Assembly (NCBI GenBank): GCA_030765045.1
Contig: CM060969.1
Span: 43,255,216 to 43,319,215 of the forward strand
DNA: 64,000 bases
Reading direction: 5' to 3'
Source of the DNA: Tenodera sinensis
Lineage: Eukaryota; Arthropoda; Insecta; Mantodea; Mantidae
Shown piece after piece: positions 13,576-27,109 of this stretch (positions are counted from its first letter, which is position 1; each line of letters begins with the position of its first letter). The translations under genes and the position numbers were made by a program. The notes under the pieces were generated by a model that saw only the letters and a list, made by a program, of their open reading frames with translations, did no database searches and was not told the DNA's origin.

Positions 13576-14864
13576 TTGAATAACATTTCAGCATCAGTGT
13601 TTTACGAGTGCAAAGCTCCGCGAAATGAATTTGCTATTATTTTTGTTAGAATCTGCAATTATTGTTTAAAATTAATTGTTGAGATAATTTAATTGCCTTT
13701 AATGATTACTGAGGATTTTTTGTCTATTATTTTATGAATTATTGGAACTTTTATCATTAATCGCGAAAACCCTTGGAGGATATTAACCTCTTTAGGGCTT
13801 TGTAGGGAAGCCTATTCGAAATTTGCTGTCCTAACGAAGTATTTAAATCCTAGTTTGCACTATTTGGTTCCTTTCTCTAGCTAATGAACATGGAATTGAA
13901 TTATTTTTAAGTACCCAAATGGCTCTTTGAACCAATAGCACATTTTTTCCAATACCTGATTTAAATTCTTTATTAGGTTTATTGATAAGTTTCATACCAA
14001 AGATTCTTAGCAAGAAGAAAATAATTTTATTTGAATAGAAAAACAGTTCATTTGAAGCTAAACAGGGTAGATTTTACTTTTTGTAATCTTAATATCATTA
14101 AACAACATGTAGAACTAATTGTAGGTATGCAAACATATAACTTAATCTTCTGCCACAACAAAAATAAATATTAATTAGAAATACAAATATATTCTCATTT
14201 TCATCAATTGACATATCGGATGGATATAATAATAGGATCAAATCTATGGTTTACATGTAGTTATTGGGATTATATTTACTCATAATGGAATTTTTCTTCA
14301 AACATTCGTTGTATTTAAGTATAAGCAAAATTGACACGAAAATGAAGATCCTCCAGTTTTTCTGTTTTTATTGAAATGGAAGTTCTAATACGGTATGATT
14401 TTTTTCCATAATACAGTAGAAGTCATACAAAGATATATTTGTATCGAGATGTGGGAAGAAAAATCAAAACCCCTTTGCAAGGAATACTACGTAAAATAAT
14501 TAATTGTTAATTCAATTTGATAGCTATATTGAACTAATCAAATAAAGAAGGGAAGCTATTGTTTTAGGTTAATACTAGTATTAAGATAAATAAATGTGAC
14601 AGCTCAATCAGTTCTTGAAGATTTAAATAAGGAAAATATATTCATTAAATTAAAATATATTTGAAACTTTCAACAGCTTGTGATATATCATTAATCACTA
14701 TTGACAAATGACAATCTTTTCGAACATGCACTAAAAGTATAAACAATATTACCTGATAACTGCAGTTAGTCTGTACATTGTTAAGTGAACTATGTGACGT
14801 TCATTTTTTAATTTTCGTTCCGGTAGGAATTACTTCTTTTCTAGTTCATAAAAGTCTTCTCCTT

Positions 14865-15118
14865 ATCGCGGTGGTAGCACTACTGCTTACCAAGTGGGAG
14901 ACCCGTGTTCGATTCCTGTACCGGCGTGGGGATTTTCTCCCACTGGGAGACGTGGTCCGGGGTGCACTCAGCCTCATTAGGTCCCTGAGGGCCAATTGAG
15001 GAGCTACTTGATTAAGAATTAGTGGCCCTTATCTCACTCATGACGCCTGTAGTGAACAGAGATGGAAGACGCAGCGGTTGGGCGGTAGGTCTTGACCCAA
15101 TAAAGGTTGTTGCCTTTT
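14865..15118 (+). repeat. tRNA-derived SINE, family A
   Basis: Box A CGCGGTGGTAGCAC and box B GTTCGATTCCT (14907-14917), then CCGGGGTGCACTCAGCCTCA, CCAATTGAGGAGCTACTTGA and, near the 3' end, GACGCAGCGGTTGGGCGGTA. It is the best preserved copy of the family here. Confidence 0.85.
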
Positions 15119-17934
15119 AATTGTTAATTATATTTTTCTCAAATTGTCCATAATTTATGCGCTATCTTCTCGCAAGGGGCAAAAAGAAAGAAACTTAGAA
15201 GGTACTTTTTAATCTTGAAACAGCCAATTCAGAAACATGTTATTAGTGTTTCGTCAAGCACGCAGTTTAACAAGCAATGTTACCAACTCATGTTGCTCTT
15301 TGAAACGCTTTCTATTTTTGTATTAGAAGTCGTGAGAAACGGTGGGGATATCCGTTTTGATTGGGGGAGCTAATACACATGTGCACACTTCCGGAAAGCA
15401 ACAGGTAGAGTACCGCGAGGTGCAGTAATATATGTACCTATACCTTAATTCTGTTACGTCTGATTGGATTGTACCCTCTGACTGCGATGAATACAGAACC
15501 TGTTTGGCAGGTCATTTGTTAGCAATCCACAGGAAATATTTTATTGGTGCTTTAGCGTCCCAGTACATGGAAATTATTTTAAACTGATAGATACATTCCA
15601 TTAAGTTATGAAATAATTGCTTTTTTTAAACCGCATAAATCGCGAAAGCCTTGCAGGTATAAATGATCACATTATCCTTGTACGAAGTTTCGCCAACTTG
15701 GTTCTCCACCGTTTTCTCCTTTCTCTTTTTACGCCATCTGTTTGCAGGGATTACTTTAACATGGGAGGCCAGCTCGGGACAGGGCACAACCACAGAGGGC
15801 CATGAAAGTCTAGAATTCACTGTGTGCTTTATGATTTTACTTACTGTACGCTATTTCATTTCACTCTCCCCTTAACTCAGCAGATCAATACATTCTGCCA
15901 CTATTAGCCGTACCGAAAACATTGATCTCATGATCCCAATAAGCAGAACACACCATCCTTCGACTGAGGTATGCGTTATTGCCCTGCAATGAGATACCGG
16001 AACAGGAAATGGCGACCGCAGCGCTGTTGGCCAGAACTATACATTTACTAATCCGGACTAGTTTCAGATTTGTAATAAACTGCTTAGTCCAAAGCACAGG
16101 GCAAATAATGTATTTCCATTTCTGTTAGAAATACATTTCATTGTTCCATTCTAAAATAGAGTTCATTATACAGGGCGTTTAATGAACTGCACCGCAGTAT
16201 TTTCACTCAGCAGAAAGGAGTTTCAACAACAATGTGAGACATACAGCGCAAGGTAACACCTGCAAATTACGATATATTAAAGTAATGAACATTTCACACC
16301 CATAAATTAAGAGCATCAGTATTTATACACTGATTTTGATTTTAGAACAACCCGTTCATTGTCCACTTTTAAAAAAAGACAATAGAAATGCAGCTGTACA
16401 TATAAAAAAATAAATAAAATAAAATAAAGAAATAAAGAAATAAATAAAAATAATTTCAGCACACTTTCGTGTTGTCTAAGCTTCTAAATCTTAAAGCGCT
16501 AGGCTTTTGAAAACGAAATCTACACATACTTTATAAATGTAACATTTTTAATGGTTTACAAGTATAAACGTTGCTTTTCTAACAGAAATTCATTAGCATA
16601 TACGATAATGAAATAATATTCAATACTTTGTGCACGAACTATTTTGGATTATGATGAAAAATAAAACAGTCAATCTTTATTGAGATACACGCAAAGAAAT
16701 TTATTTTGCTGTTATGCTATGCAAAGTAGACCTATGATTAGCTGTAAAGATTTTACTTTACTTTTTCTGCAATTTATATGTTCCCCTTAAATTAAAGGTT
16801 GAAATGGCTTTAAGCGTCAATAATAACACATTTTTTAAAATAAATTCTTAACTCTCAGCCCAGTACGCAGTTGTACGCCATTACATGAAATACATGAAAA
16901 TAGAGTTTATCAATTTTAAAAATTGTGAAAACTTTAAACTGCTTGTTTTCATTGTTTAATACTAATTTTTTTATTTCGTACACATCACATAGAAGAAAGG
17001 CTACATTTTCTGAAATATGCCTTCTCTGTCTACCATGTGCGTAGTAGAGAAAGTTTTTATTTATTCAGGGGACCTTAAAAATGCAGTTGCAATGAAATGT
17101 CATAGCGAATATTTGGATGGAATCTTCCCTACCTCGTATTCATGTGGCACAGAACGTAAAAGGTTTTTATTTAAAGACCTCAAAATGTGTATTTCTACTG
17201 AAATGACAGTATCTATGGCTGATATAAAATTTAATGGCGGGTGACTCAACACTACGTCCAATCAGAGGCTTGGCACGCCTTGCGGCATTGTACACTTAAA
17301 CACACTGTGAAATCACGCTGTAAAGTCGATGATATAGTAAATATAATTTGCGCCCACAACATTTATTTGCGTAACAGGAAACAGAATAGCAGCAGTTCAC
17401 CGCCATTAAATTTTGTATCTGCCGTAATATTTGAGTGGTATACCTTCTGTAACTACGTGGATATTTTACCAAAATACTATGAAAAATAAAAATTGTTGTC
17501 AGGTACATTACATTCTTCACACAAGAAAAGGTAACAATACTTGTTCTCATACTGATAGCAAACATGTTTTTACTCCATATTTTGCCTGTCTCTACTCATA
17601 ACTCATTCAGGACGGAGCATGTAAAATGCAAACTAAGAGAGTAATCCAGCAATGCACGCTGTATTAGCCCCAGCAACTAATCCTGTGTTATAACTGTCAA
17701 GATTAAATAATTATACTTGCTGCTAATAAAAAGCAACCAATAGGAAGTTTTAAATACCATAGTTTGAACTGAAGTGCTTTGGGACTGACCCTATTTGTTG
17801 AACTAATTTCCATATTTCTGTGACATCCTCAATGTCAGACATCCCAAAACAAACATGGCAAGGATTTCCAGGATTCGCAACCATGTCCTGGTATGAAATG
17901 TTTCGGATTTAATTTTTTTGGTAAAGCTGTAGTA

Positions 17935-18165
17935 ATGGCGGGGTTGAAAGCAGCCAGCCTACCTCATACGTCATCACTCATCCGGAGTGAGGAGAGAAAT
18001 AGGGCCCGGGAGGGGCGGGGAGGGAGAGAGGGAACGGGAAGGTGGTACTGAGTGGGTGGAAATGAGCCCCCTACTGGGCGCGCTCCTGTCTAAAGTTGTT
18101 TACAACCCATCCTGAACTCTAACCTCCGCTGCTGTGTGTTGCCAAGGAAACCCCCGTGTTTCTCT
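17935..18165. promoter_or_regulatory. GC-rich island, candidate Polycomb/Trithorax response element
   Basis: In an AT-rich intron this block has GTAATGGCGGGG (GCCAT core on the minus strand, the Pho/YY1 motif), GAGGAGAGAAAT and GGGAGAGAGGG (GAGA motifs) and GGGGCGGGGAGG (Sp1/KLF-type, as in fly PREs). Fly PREs combine these three classes. There is no ORF. An alternative is a CpG-rich promoter of an intronic transcript. Motifs are seen; function is inferred. Confidence 0.35.
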
Positions 18166-18424
18166 TTTTATTTATGTAGCTAGAAGAAAGAAAGTACAAA
18201 ACAAGCATTTACATTATTTTTGTATTTAATTCAATGTTCATAGCTAATAGTTGCGTAGGTAATGATGTCTGTCCACCGACTATTTACCTCCTAAGTGATC
18301 ATAAAGGCTGCTGAAAATGAATTTCCCTTGAAGTCCAAGATAAAACCTCAGATACTTGTGACAAATCCCGCCCTCTTTGCAACGTAAATTAGTGTTTGAG
18401 CATTCTTTATTTAGGGAAATTCTA

Positions 18425-18625
18425 AACCAGTGAGATGGCCCCACGGTATCGGGTTTGATTCCCGTAGACTGCCACTCTGACCTTGGGTTTTATGGTTTTA
18501 CCTGATCGATAGGCAAAGCCTATCCATTTCCTTCTCATTTTTCATACGTGCTTCTAGGTTTCGTAACGTGTGGCGGTACCGGACAGATGACGAGGATACT
18601 TGCGCAAATGAGTGAGATCTAGTAA
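18425..18625 (+). repeat. tRNA-derived SINE, family D (single copy)
   Basis: A tRNA-like head with box A degraded (GTGAGATGGCCCCACGG) and box B GGGTTTGATTCCC (18451-18463), followed by a body that differs from families A-C (CCTGATCGATAGGCAAAGCC, CCATTTCCTTCTCATTTTTC). Confidence 0.55.
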
Positions 18626-19339
18626 GAATTATTCTTATTGTTCCCAAATTATAGCGAAAATTTCGTTTTGATACCAAACAACACTTAATTTCTGTAAGAT
18701 TTGAAGAGAAACTTCAAACAAATAAATAGATCTTTTCACCTTTATTAAATCTATATTTTACACATAATTTTCTGATAATTAATACCTGTAATATTTAAAG
18801 TTCCGCATTTTAATAACCTTTTTATGAAGTAGTTTTTTACATTTTCACTAGAGCTTCGGAAATGACATATTTAAAAACATGCACAAGGCATATTTTATTA
18901 ATTATTCTTAAAATTTGACTCGCAAATGTGTAAAACACTATGAAATGAAATCTGTTCACATTTTTTGGCAGTTCCATTAGCATTTTAAGAATCTTGCACG
19001 TTTATTCCCTATATAGCCTGAAATAACCTCATTATAATTACACTTCTAATAGAATTTTCAGGCATTTTTCGTCATTTTAAGAAATTTTAGTCATTGGATT
19101 ATTTTAAATTATATACCACATTAGTAAAATGATTTAGTATTTTATCCACTAACTCGTGGTGTATTTAATGCGTTATTATTGGTGTTTGAATAAATAATAA
19201 AAACAATAAGATTTAAAGCAATAAAATTGAATGTTCTATGTTGGGAGCAATTTCAAGTTATTGAAATTTAACTGGATTTGGGGAATTTTCATTAATGGAA
19301 ATATGTAGATAATACCTGTAAACTAATCCAAGAAAGAAT

Positions 19340-19985
19340 TTTTTGAGAACAGTGTGTATCTAAGCGTCTGTCTTTTTGTAAATAGCGTAACTTATAAAAC
19401 AAAAATCGGTTAAATAACAAACTTCCAAAACAATTCCGCATTCAAAAGTAAACTTTACATGGAAAATTTTCGAAAACTTCTATTTTCTCAAACATAGCTG
19501 TAACATTTTGATTAAATTACCACATGTGTAACGTATTTACATGACAAATGAAAATGACTTTCCTGAGATTAGTCGCTAAAGTTCTCCTTATTCTGAATGA
19601 GTGGTACCTAAACCGTAAGAAATAGACATGGAAAATGTATAGGCGTTAAAACAAACAATTTATATGAAATACTTTTTAGTAACCATTTTCGGAGATTTGT
19701 TACTAGATTAGTTAGAATTTTGGAATGTTTATACTTTCCAGAAATGAGAAGTCGTTATTCAGTTTCTTTTTCTCCTGGTCATATAAGGAGAGCGAAATTC
19801 AAAAGCTTACGTAGGGGCTAGGTCTTAAAAGATTTTATGATCTGTTATTCCCATTGTACCTACAAAAAATATGTAATAAAGGTTTATTTCGCTTAAGATG
19901 AAGTAGATAGAAGAAGAAACTTTTAAAAATCTTTGTTGAACAATGAGTAGGAGAAGTAATATGAGTGCAACACATCACATTTTCT
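19340..19985 (+). repeat. R1 dispersed element
   Basis: It shows GTGTGTATCTAAGCGTCTGT, AAAAATCGGTTAAATAAC, ACATAGCTGTAACATTTTGA, CCATTTTCGGAGATTTGTTA, TTTTCTCCTGGTCATATAAG, CCATTGTACCTACAAAAAAT and the right end AGTAGGAGAAGTAATATGAG with TGCAACACATCACA. The left hairpin is missing. The copy is moderately diverged. Confidence 0.75.
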
Positions 19986-19999
19986 TTCCTTCAGAGAAT

Positions 20000-20560
20000 T
20001 AATTCTGTACCGTTATTGAACGCGCCGTAAGATATGATACGCCAGTATTTGTGCAATAGCTGAGAACGTAATGTCTGCAGAATGGCCGACCTGAAATCCT
20101 CGCGAACATTATATCTAGGCAGTCTATAAATTACAGCCATGATTAAGCTACGTCACGCATATACAAGATGAATTACTTCCTGCGAGAGCAGAAAATGCGT
20201 CCTTTTTAATCCATGCTTTCTTTATTTCCCTTTCTAAAAATACAGCCTTCCTTCGTATCTTTGGCGAGCTTTGTGAGGATGAGGTATTTTTAAACAAAAA
20301 ACCAGAATCCAGCAGCACGCTTTTATGTCACAAAAATAATTTACAGAGCAAGAAAGAATGGGGCACTTTTTTGTTGAATTCCGCCCTAAAGCAGAAATAG
20401 TTTTGCCCAATTTACTTTTGTTAAGCTGAATGTCTAGTTATTCATTGCTCTTCATTTTTTTGGTCTGCTATACAGAACTTCTGCCCGGCAAAGGGCTATC
20501 ATTAAGGACAATTTAACCACAAGTTTTCTTTTTGTAACTGTCAGTGCAACTAAAGCTGCC
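20000..20560. other. Complex unique segment next to an R1 right end
   Basis: Begins right after an R1 copy. Contains GAACGCGCCGTAAG, CAGAATGGCCGACC (GCCAT core), a CTACGTCACGCATA CRE-like patch and several TTTATG/TTTAAT motifs. No coding frame with recognisable product. Candidate control element. Confidence 0.2.
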
Positions 20561-20759
20561 CTAATTTAGTACGAGTCCTATATCTGCTTGTCTTTAAACC
20601 TGCATTTCAAACTGATTATATGATGGATTCTGTGTGCGGGGTACCGCTTGTTTCGTAAACATTCCTTTGTTTTTAAAGTTGTGACTGAATTCATGGGTAT
20701 ATACGATCAGTGGAGTTCAAATAAAGGCATTTTAGGTCATCGAAGTTACATCAAAGTAG

Positions 20760-21080
20760 AACTGAGCATTCTTATCTTCTCTAAAACGTATAGTAAGTAG
20801 AGGAAACATCGATGTAGCGATTTCACCAGAAATACATGTTTTGAGGACCCATAATCCAAAAAAAATTTTAGAAGAACTCTGTGTGTGCAAGGATAAGACA
20901 CGAATGTTTTCCATAAAATCTCTGATTACCAAATAAGTTCATAAATATATTTACCTGACAAAATGCATGTATATCTTCAACTTAATGGGAATAGTCTTTG
21001 ATGTCCTCTTTTTTCCGAAGGAGTCTTACATAATTTTGTACACCAAAAAAGACTACTGCACAAAAAAGTACGTATATCTC
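20760..21080 (+). repeat. R1 element, left half, diverged
   Basis: GTATAGTAAGTAGAGGAAAC, CGATTTCACCAGAAATACAT, GTTTTGAGGACCCATAATCC and GAACTCTGTGTGTGC match the left end of R1, then TATCTTCAACTTAATGG and GATGTCCTCTTTTTTCCG match the central part after a deletion. Confidence 0.6.
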
Positions 21081-21389
21081 TTTAAAACCTACAATCTATT
21101 TTAATTTTCTCCTCCCTCTTGTATCCTCAAATGTTTATGTCAGTATAAACATGTATGCCTGTCAGTATAGACCATCCATGTATTCACACTTCAATACCTG
21201 AATTGCTGACAAGTAGTCTGGGGTCATTGGCCTTGCTTCGATCTGAAGTACACATTAAAATAAAGAATCAATATAGTGAAAATATACGGATAAGCATTTT
21301 AATCCTCAATTAAATGTATTTAAATATTCTTTCTCATTTCTTGTGGATAACACAAATAATGAATATTTGGATATATGCTGATTCCTCCA

Positions 21390-21620
21390 TACGTTATCAG
21401 TAGAGCCCGAATCCGGTTAGTTGGACACGCGAATTAATGACGTAATCGGTAACGCGCAGCCGTCGTTTATGCACGCGCATCAACAGACGCCTACATGTGC
21501 GAGCAGCACATTAGAACCTATGCGCAGTAAACTTGTGGCTTATCTTATAGCACAATCTTCCGGCCTCTAGTTTTGTGAGGGTGTCCGTTACCGCGAGCCT
21601 TCCCCACTCTGCTTCACTCC
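21390..21620. other. CpG-rich unique segment
   Basis: This stretch has many CpG steps and CGCGCA words (GTAACGCGCAGCCGTCG, TTATGCACGCGCATCAAC, CCGTTACCGCGAGCC) and CGAATTAATGACGTAATC, a homeodomain site beside a CRE-like site. No ORF of note. Could be a control element. Confidence 0.25.
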
Positions 21621-21639
21621 TCCCAACAATGTGTTTGCA

Positions 21640-21840
21640 GGGGAAACAAACACGTGCCTATAGCTTGTGTGTGCCACACGTATTTGGAGCTATTAATCGA
21701 CCTGAAAACATATAACCTGCTCTTAAGTCTGCAATATATAAGTGCAGATATTGTATTGTATACATAATTGTAAGCGCTGTATAAAATAATAGGTAGAGAA
21801 AGCCATGTGAGCACAACACATCAGATTTTGTCCTCTAATT
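21640..21840 (+). repeat. R1 element, right-end fragment
   Basis: Ends with GGTAGAGAAAGCCATGTGAG, then CACAACACATCAGATTTT, the canonical R1 right end. Upstream TGTAAGCGCTGTATAAAAT fits the segment just before it. The remainder is missing or too diverged. Confidence 0.6.
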
Positions 21841-24564
21841 TCTTAAATGCCAATAATGCATTTTACTGACCCAAAATATCCTAATTTTTATTAATAAAAC
21901 TAACATCTACCAAGGTAGCATGAGCAGATACCACATTTATATGTGAATAAAACAAAAAAGCGAACCTAAAACAAAAGAGGACGGTACTGGAATCTGGCGC
22001 TGGCTACAGTACGATGATAAACGCTGCGTGTGTTTGCATCTGTAAAACGCGGAAGCCAGCGCACTATGCAGCAACACCCAAACCGTGTATAATATACATT
22101 GTGGATCCCAGCAGAGTTATGCGAGAAAGGTAACACATAGCCACAGAAACAACGTTATTATCACTGCTTCTGCAGGATTTCTGAAAACATTAACTGGCCA
22201 GGTCTTACCGGACACTCCGGCAGCAGGGGAAATTGTTTTATCGCTTTTAAAATCTCTGGCAGCTTTTGCCAAGTCGTTACTGCAGCCATTTTCTCTTTCC
22301 TTCTTGAAGATCGCTAATGCAGGTGACCTAGCCCTTGTTTTTGGCTCATTTTTATATTTTTCTAAGAATATATTATCACAAATTATTCCCTGGGATTATC
22401 TACTCAAGTGAATCCAATATAAATTCCTTTTCTGACTAATCAGTTATTTTCAACCCAAAGTTTTAACCAACAAATACATTACTATAGTTTGAAGTAATCT
22501 TGCATTTCCGACATATTGAAAGCTTCTGAAAATTCATGAATTGGATTTGCATGTAATAGCGAAACAAAAAACACACTTAATTTTAGCTTTTAATTCAAGA
22601 AAAGTTTTGGAGAACCAATTGAACCCCTATTATTTAAACTGCAGGGTCTCTGAAAAGTCGCTTGAAACTTCTAAAAATTATGAAAAATTAGCAAAATTTG
22701 TTGGCTAAACAGCAATATTTAGTTACAAAAATATTACAAATATTTAGTAAATTTAGTAAAATAAATTTAGACGTCTTATCTGCGTTGATTCTGAACATCC
22801 TAATAATTTTTCTCAGAGGCAAACACCTAAAAAAAAATTAATCGCTCTGAGCCAGATGTGAACCTGCGATCTCTGGAACCACAGGTTAGCATGTTAAACC
22901 TAGAACGACTGAATTAAGTCTGCATTGATTTCTTTCTGACGATATTGTAGGTTTGTTGGCTAAGCCACATAAACGATATAAAACACTTCTTTTGTGTAAC
23001 TCAGCAACAAATTTAGATTTACAGGTATAAAAGCCAGGTTGACGGAATGTAACTGTTGATGACACGATTGTTAACTGTTTTGAAAGTGATTTAGAAATGG
23101 AATACAAACATCGTTTCCAAACTTGTTGAAATTTGTCCAAAAGTTCAGAAATATTTGTTACTTTGTAAGATATATTCCTTATTTATTAATAAAATTGTAA
23201 CCAAAATATAATTATGTAAATGACCCTTGTGTTATACGTGGTTTTGTGTTCTACTTATTCCCATGATGGAAAGCTTTCCTGTGCACTTATATTGAAATAC
23301 TACAAAATAAATACTATAGCTATGCGATAAAGTTTTCTTTCACATTTCAAAAGTCTTAATCTAGTTTGTAACTTTAATAATTTTTGGGGGATTAAGAGTA
23401 AATTTTTGGAGGATTCTCAAAGAAAGTAGGTACCCATATTACCTTTACTCAAAAGGAAATTTTTAGATAGTAATTCTGTCATCAATGAACTTTGAAAGAA
23501 ACGAAAGTCGAGAAAAATGCTGTTTGAAATCACTTTTCGTAATTTATCTGATGCACTTACATTTTAAATAAGGAACTTGACGAAAAATGGAGTAATTAGA
23601 ACTTCAAATATACAATTCTCCACACAAATAATACGTGTTTCTGCAAAGGTAAACAAAAATTTTATCAGGTAACTTCATAACAATCATGCTTACATGTTCA
23701 ACGCACTTATTATCGAAGAAGAATCAAAAGAAAGAGAGAGAAAGAGGAGGGAGAGGTGAAAAGGAAGGTAAAAGAAATAGAGGAAGGAAGGGAATTCGTT
23801 GGAGCCCTTACGCGAGGGGGTTGGTTCCTGGAAAAGAAAAGATAAGTATAGAAAATGGCTCATTTACTAAACTATTCTGTTTGCTATCTCGAAAAGTTAT
23901 GACGCTACTCACCCCCTCCTCCCTCAAGGACGCTCACCCTCTCTGGTACTTCTTCCTTGAGGCGTCTTTCCCTTAAATAATAACTACCCCGAAATACACA
24001 CACACTCTTACTTATCAACTTAATATCAGATATCTTTCTTCAAACCTTAGTTATGAAGTAAAATATGTAAACTGAGTTTAAGGGAGGAGTTAATGGATAT
24101 GCGAAGAGCTATTACAAGCAATAAAAATAACTCACTTTTTGGGGGACGTAAAGCACGCAGAGAAGACCGTTCCACAAGAAGTGACTGTACATTTAGTGTT
24201 AATAGCCTATTAATGAAGGTCTCTTTGCATACACTCTGTATGGTTATTTTTATGCCGTGGAACACAAGTTAGCGATACGCACGTAAAAGACATAAAAATG
24301 TTGCTGCAAGTGATAAATATAATGAGAAAAGGAGTTTGCAGGGCAAGGGAAAGATGATTTATAACGCTGTATGCCTAATTCAAGTTAAGATGAATACAGA
24401 AGCGAGTGAGTCTGAAAGAAAGAAAGTTCTGTGAACAAACTACAACCAAATAATACAATCTATTGTTGACATAGTTACAATGTCCAAAGAGTATTTTTTC
24501 CTCATACTTAAATCACCTTCTGTATGTATCAAATTTCCTTCTGATCTCTGTCCAACTAAAGTAG

Positions 24565-25465
24565 TGGTATATTAAGAAAAAATCTTATGTGTTGCACTCA
24601 TATGACTTTCTCTACTCTTGTACTAACCAATCTTACAAACTCTTATTCTCCTAACCTCGTGTTAGTTGAGATAACCATTTGCAGAAATTATCTTTTAGCT
24701 CGTTTTCATGCACGTGCAACGCAAATATGGGAATACATAAAGGATTGAGCGATAGTGAAATCTTTTAGAGCTTTCAAATTCTCTTTGCAAGATTAACATA
24801 TAGTAAAAAATGAATAGCAGTGTTCCATTTAACAGAAGTATAAGTTCTCCAAAACTTAGAGGACCCTAATGACCAAGTTGTCGACGGGCCCTTAAACACG
24901 ACACCCTCACTCACTCCAAAACTTACAAAAATAATGAAGAATATCTCCGAATTGGTTCACTCTACAAAAAGTATTATTCAGACATAAATTGCGTGCTCTA
25001 ACGAGACCTACATTTTTTGTATCTCTTACGGTTTACCAGTTATACAAAAGTCATCCAGAGTAAATAGGACTTCATGGGCTATAGCCAGACAATTCGAGAT
25101 GTACATTTCATTTGTCATAAAAATATCTCAAAGGTTTGATCAAAATCGTCAGAGCCATTTTCAAGAAAATCAAAATTTTCGAAAATTTTTCCACGTAAAA
25201 GGTAGTTTTCTGCAAAATCTTCGAGTCGCATCCTTCAAAGAGATTAAACTTAAGTTCCGACTTTGGTTTTTAACCGACTTTTAGTTTTTGAGTTATGCTA
25301 CCCACAGACTGACAGACACACACACGGATCTTTTTCTAAAAAATCATTTTTTTTTTTATTCAGGGGGCCTCAAAACATACATTTCCGGTGAAATCTCGAC
25401 ATTGAATTCTTGAGTGGAATACAGTACTTCCTCTACTTTACTAAACTAGTAGAGAAAATAAATAT
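24565..25465 (-). repeat. R1 dispersed element, near full length
   Basis: The best inverted copy. It starts with the right end (TCTTATGTGTTGCACTCATA, ACTTTCTCTACTCTTGTAC) and ends with the left hairpin remnant (TACTTCCTCTACTTTACTAA, then TAGTAGAGAAAATA). It includes the family words GGTTTACCAGTTATAC, CTTCATGGGCTATAGCC, CCGACTTTGGTTTTTAACCG and GGTGAAATCTCGACATTG. A 57-bp foreign insertion at 24859-24915 interrupts it. Confidence 0.9.
24849..24925 (+). mobile_element. Short retroposed fragment with target-site duplication
   Basis: A 57-bp insert (24859-24915) lies inside an R1 copy between two perfect 10-bp direct repeats CCAAAACTTA (24849-24858 and 24916-24925). The R1 consensus has one CCAAAACTTA there. 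The core TTGTCGACGGGCCCTTAAAC recurs at 45288-45308, also flanked by direct repeats. This looks like a heavily 5'-truncated LINE or SINE 3' end. Confidence 0.7.
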
Positions 25466-26283
25466 TGTTACGTGCATTCAGTTTCTACAGGGGGTTAATA
25501 TTTCAGCTGTAAACGCAAGCAACGATTAACCAATCACATTGACATTGACATTTATCACAAGTATTATCGTAAGACATCTGACCTAACTAATAAATTGTCC
25601 TGCGGAGCGAAGAAATTTATCTGCGAAGGTGAGACCGCCGAATAATATTTATTTGGACTATTCCATAAACAAAATATGAATTTAAATATTACAAAGATTG
25701 ACCAGAAAATTTATAAAGTTCTATAAGAAAAATAACCTAAAATGTATGCATTTTGATTAATGTAGCCCAACTTATTCAGCACTGCCAACTGAGGAAAATG
25801 AAACCTAAGAATTTCATTTATTTCGGTCTTCTCTTGCTGTTAAAATAGAAAAGTATCTAATTTAAAATAAATCTCACTTTGTTTCGGACGTTAACAAATA
25901 ACCTTTCTCTGGAAACATACATTCATTATTAGACAAGCAATTGCTTAAAACACAGATGTGAAATTGAACTTTAGTACTATTTTGATTTTTAACCGATTGC
26001 TATGTATAATAATTGTTTTTCAGTGATTTATGGGATATAGTTGGCGACTGTGACTAAACAAAAGAAAGACATAGTGATAACTTATACAAAACAAAAGAAT
26101 GAACAGGTGATAATTCGTTTATGATAATTTAGCTCCTCTATGTATGGAATAGTCACATGAGTTACTTGTAATCAGCAGCAGGTTAACCTAACAAGAGCGG
26201 CGATAATATCCCTCAGTATCCTCTTTATATTTCGAGCTTGCATTAACGTATCCTAATTAGCTCACTTCCCTTATTTGTTTCAG

Positions 26284-26473
26284 ACAGCTTGGTAATACAC
26301 TCCGGATTAGATGGCATGAGAAGAAAGATCATGGAGATAGATTGAATGAATGGCGGACGGCACTGGGAGCAGCTGAGGAGGACCTGGTCAAGCAACATTC
26401 ATGTGTTCACTTCCTATATGAAGCGCTCTGGTTTGAAAGGATCTACAGATTGTTTCTGTTAAGTTCCTTTTAG
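26284..26473 (+). other. Coding-like segment behind a strong splice acceptor, unknown
   Basis: A textbook acceptor CCCTTATTTGTTTCAG ends at 26283. In one plus frame the next 63 codons are open up to TAG at 26471-26473 without an ATG start, beginning QLGNTLRIRWHEKKDHGDRL and including NEWRTALGAAEEDLVKQ. The first 40 residues look coding-like (charged, amphipathic), the last 20 less so. I do not recognise the protein. It could be the terminal exon of a gene on the strand opposite to Ubx, a remnant of a mobile-element protein, or chance. No convincing upstream exon or poly(A) signal is evident. Confidence 0.2.
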
Positions 26474-27109
26474 TTATGCATATTTTCAGAAATATATATT
26501 TAACATTCACTAACTTCAGGACCCTAGAACAATCGCCCAACGTCTTAGGACCGTGGCAGTTAAGCTGGTCACTAAGGTGTGCCGCCACAACGGATCTTAG
26601 TCCTACCTCAAACATAGACGTTTGTTTATTTGTTATGATCACCACAGTAAATTACATAAACCAGAACAAGAAAAACAATTTTCAAATAAAAATATGCTGT
26701 TTATGCTTTTAAAGAATTAATTAAGATTATGCCTGTTTGAAAGGTAAGACGGAAAAATATCCCCAAGCAAATTTTTATAAAAATATCAGCTTTAGGTATT
26801 TGTGGTAAAGCCATGGATTCCTGTCATATCTGAGCACAAAAATTGAAAATTAATACAGTTTGTGTGTCAGCTTTTCTTTCAAATAATAACAATGGATGCT
26901 TTTTCGTAAAAACCTTAAATTGCAATGCTCAGTTTGCATGTGTTATCTCACGATTTCAGTCTAATCTTGTGTTAGCAAAACATAAATATTGTTCTTTTCT
27001 AAAAATGTTATTATTAAGTAAGTCAAATTAATTACTTGAAATTGCGCCTATTTATACACGCTTTGGAATCCTTTAAGATATTTCGACGATCGTTTCTCTT
27101 TGTTTCCTT

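Noticed and set aside
22840..22905. tRNA-like sequence on the minus strand
   Set aside because: Box B is degenerate and no box A with correct spacing was found.
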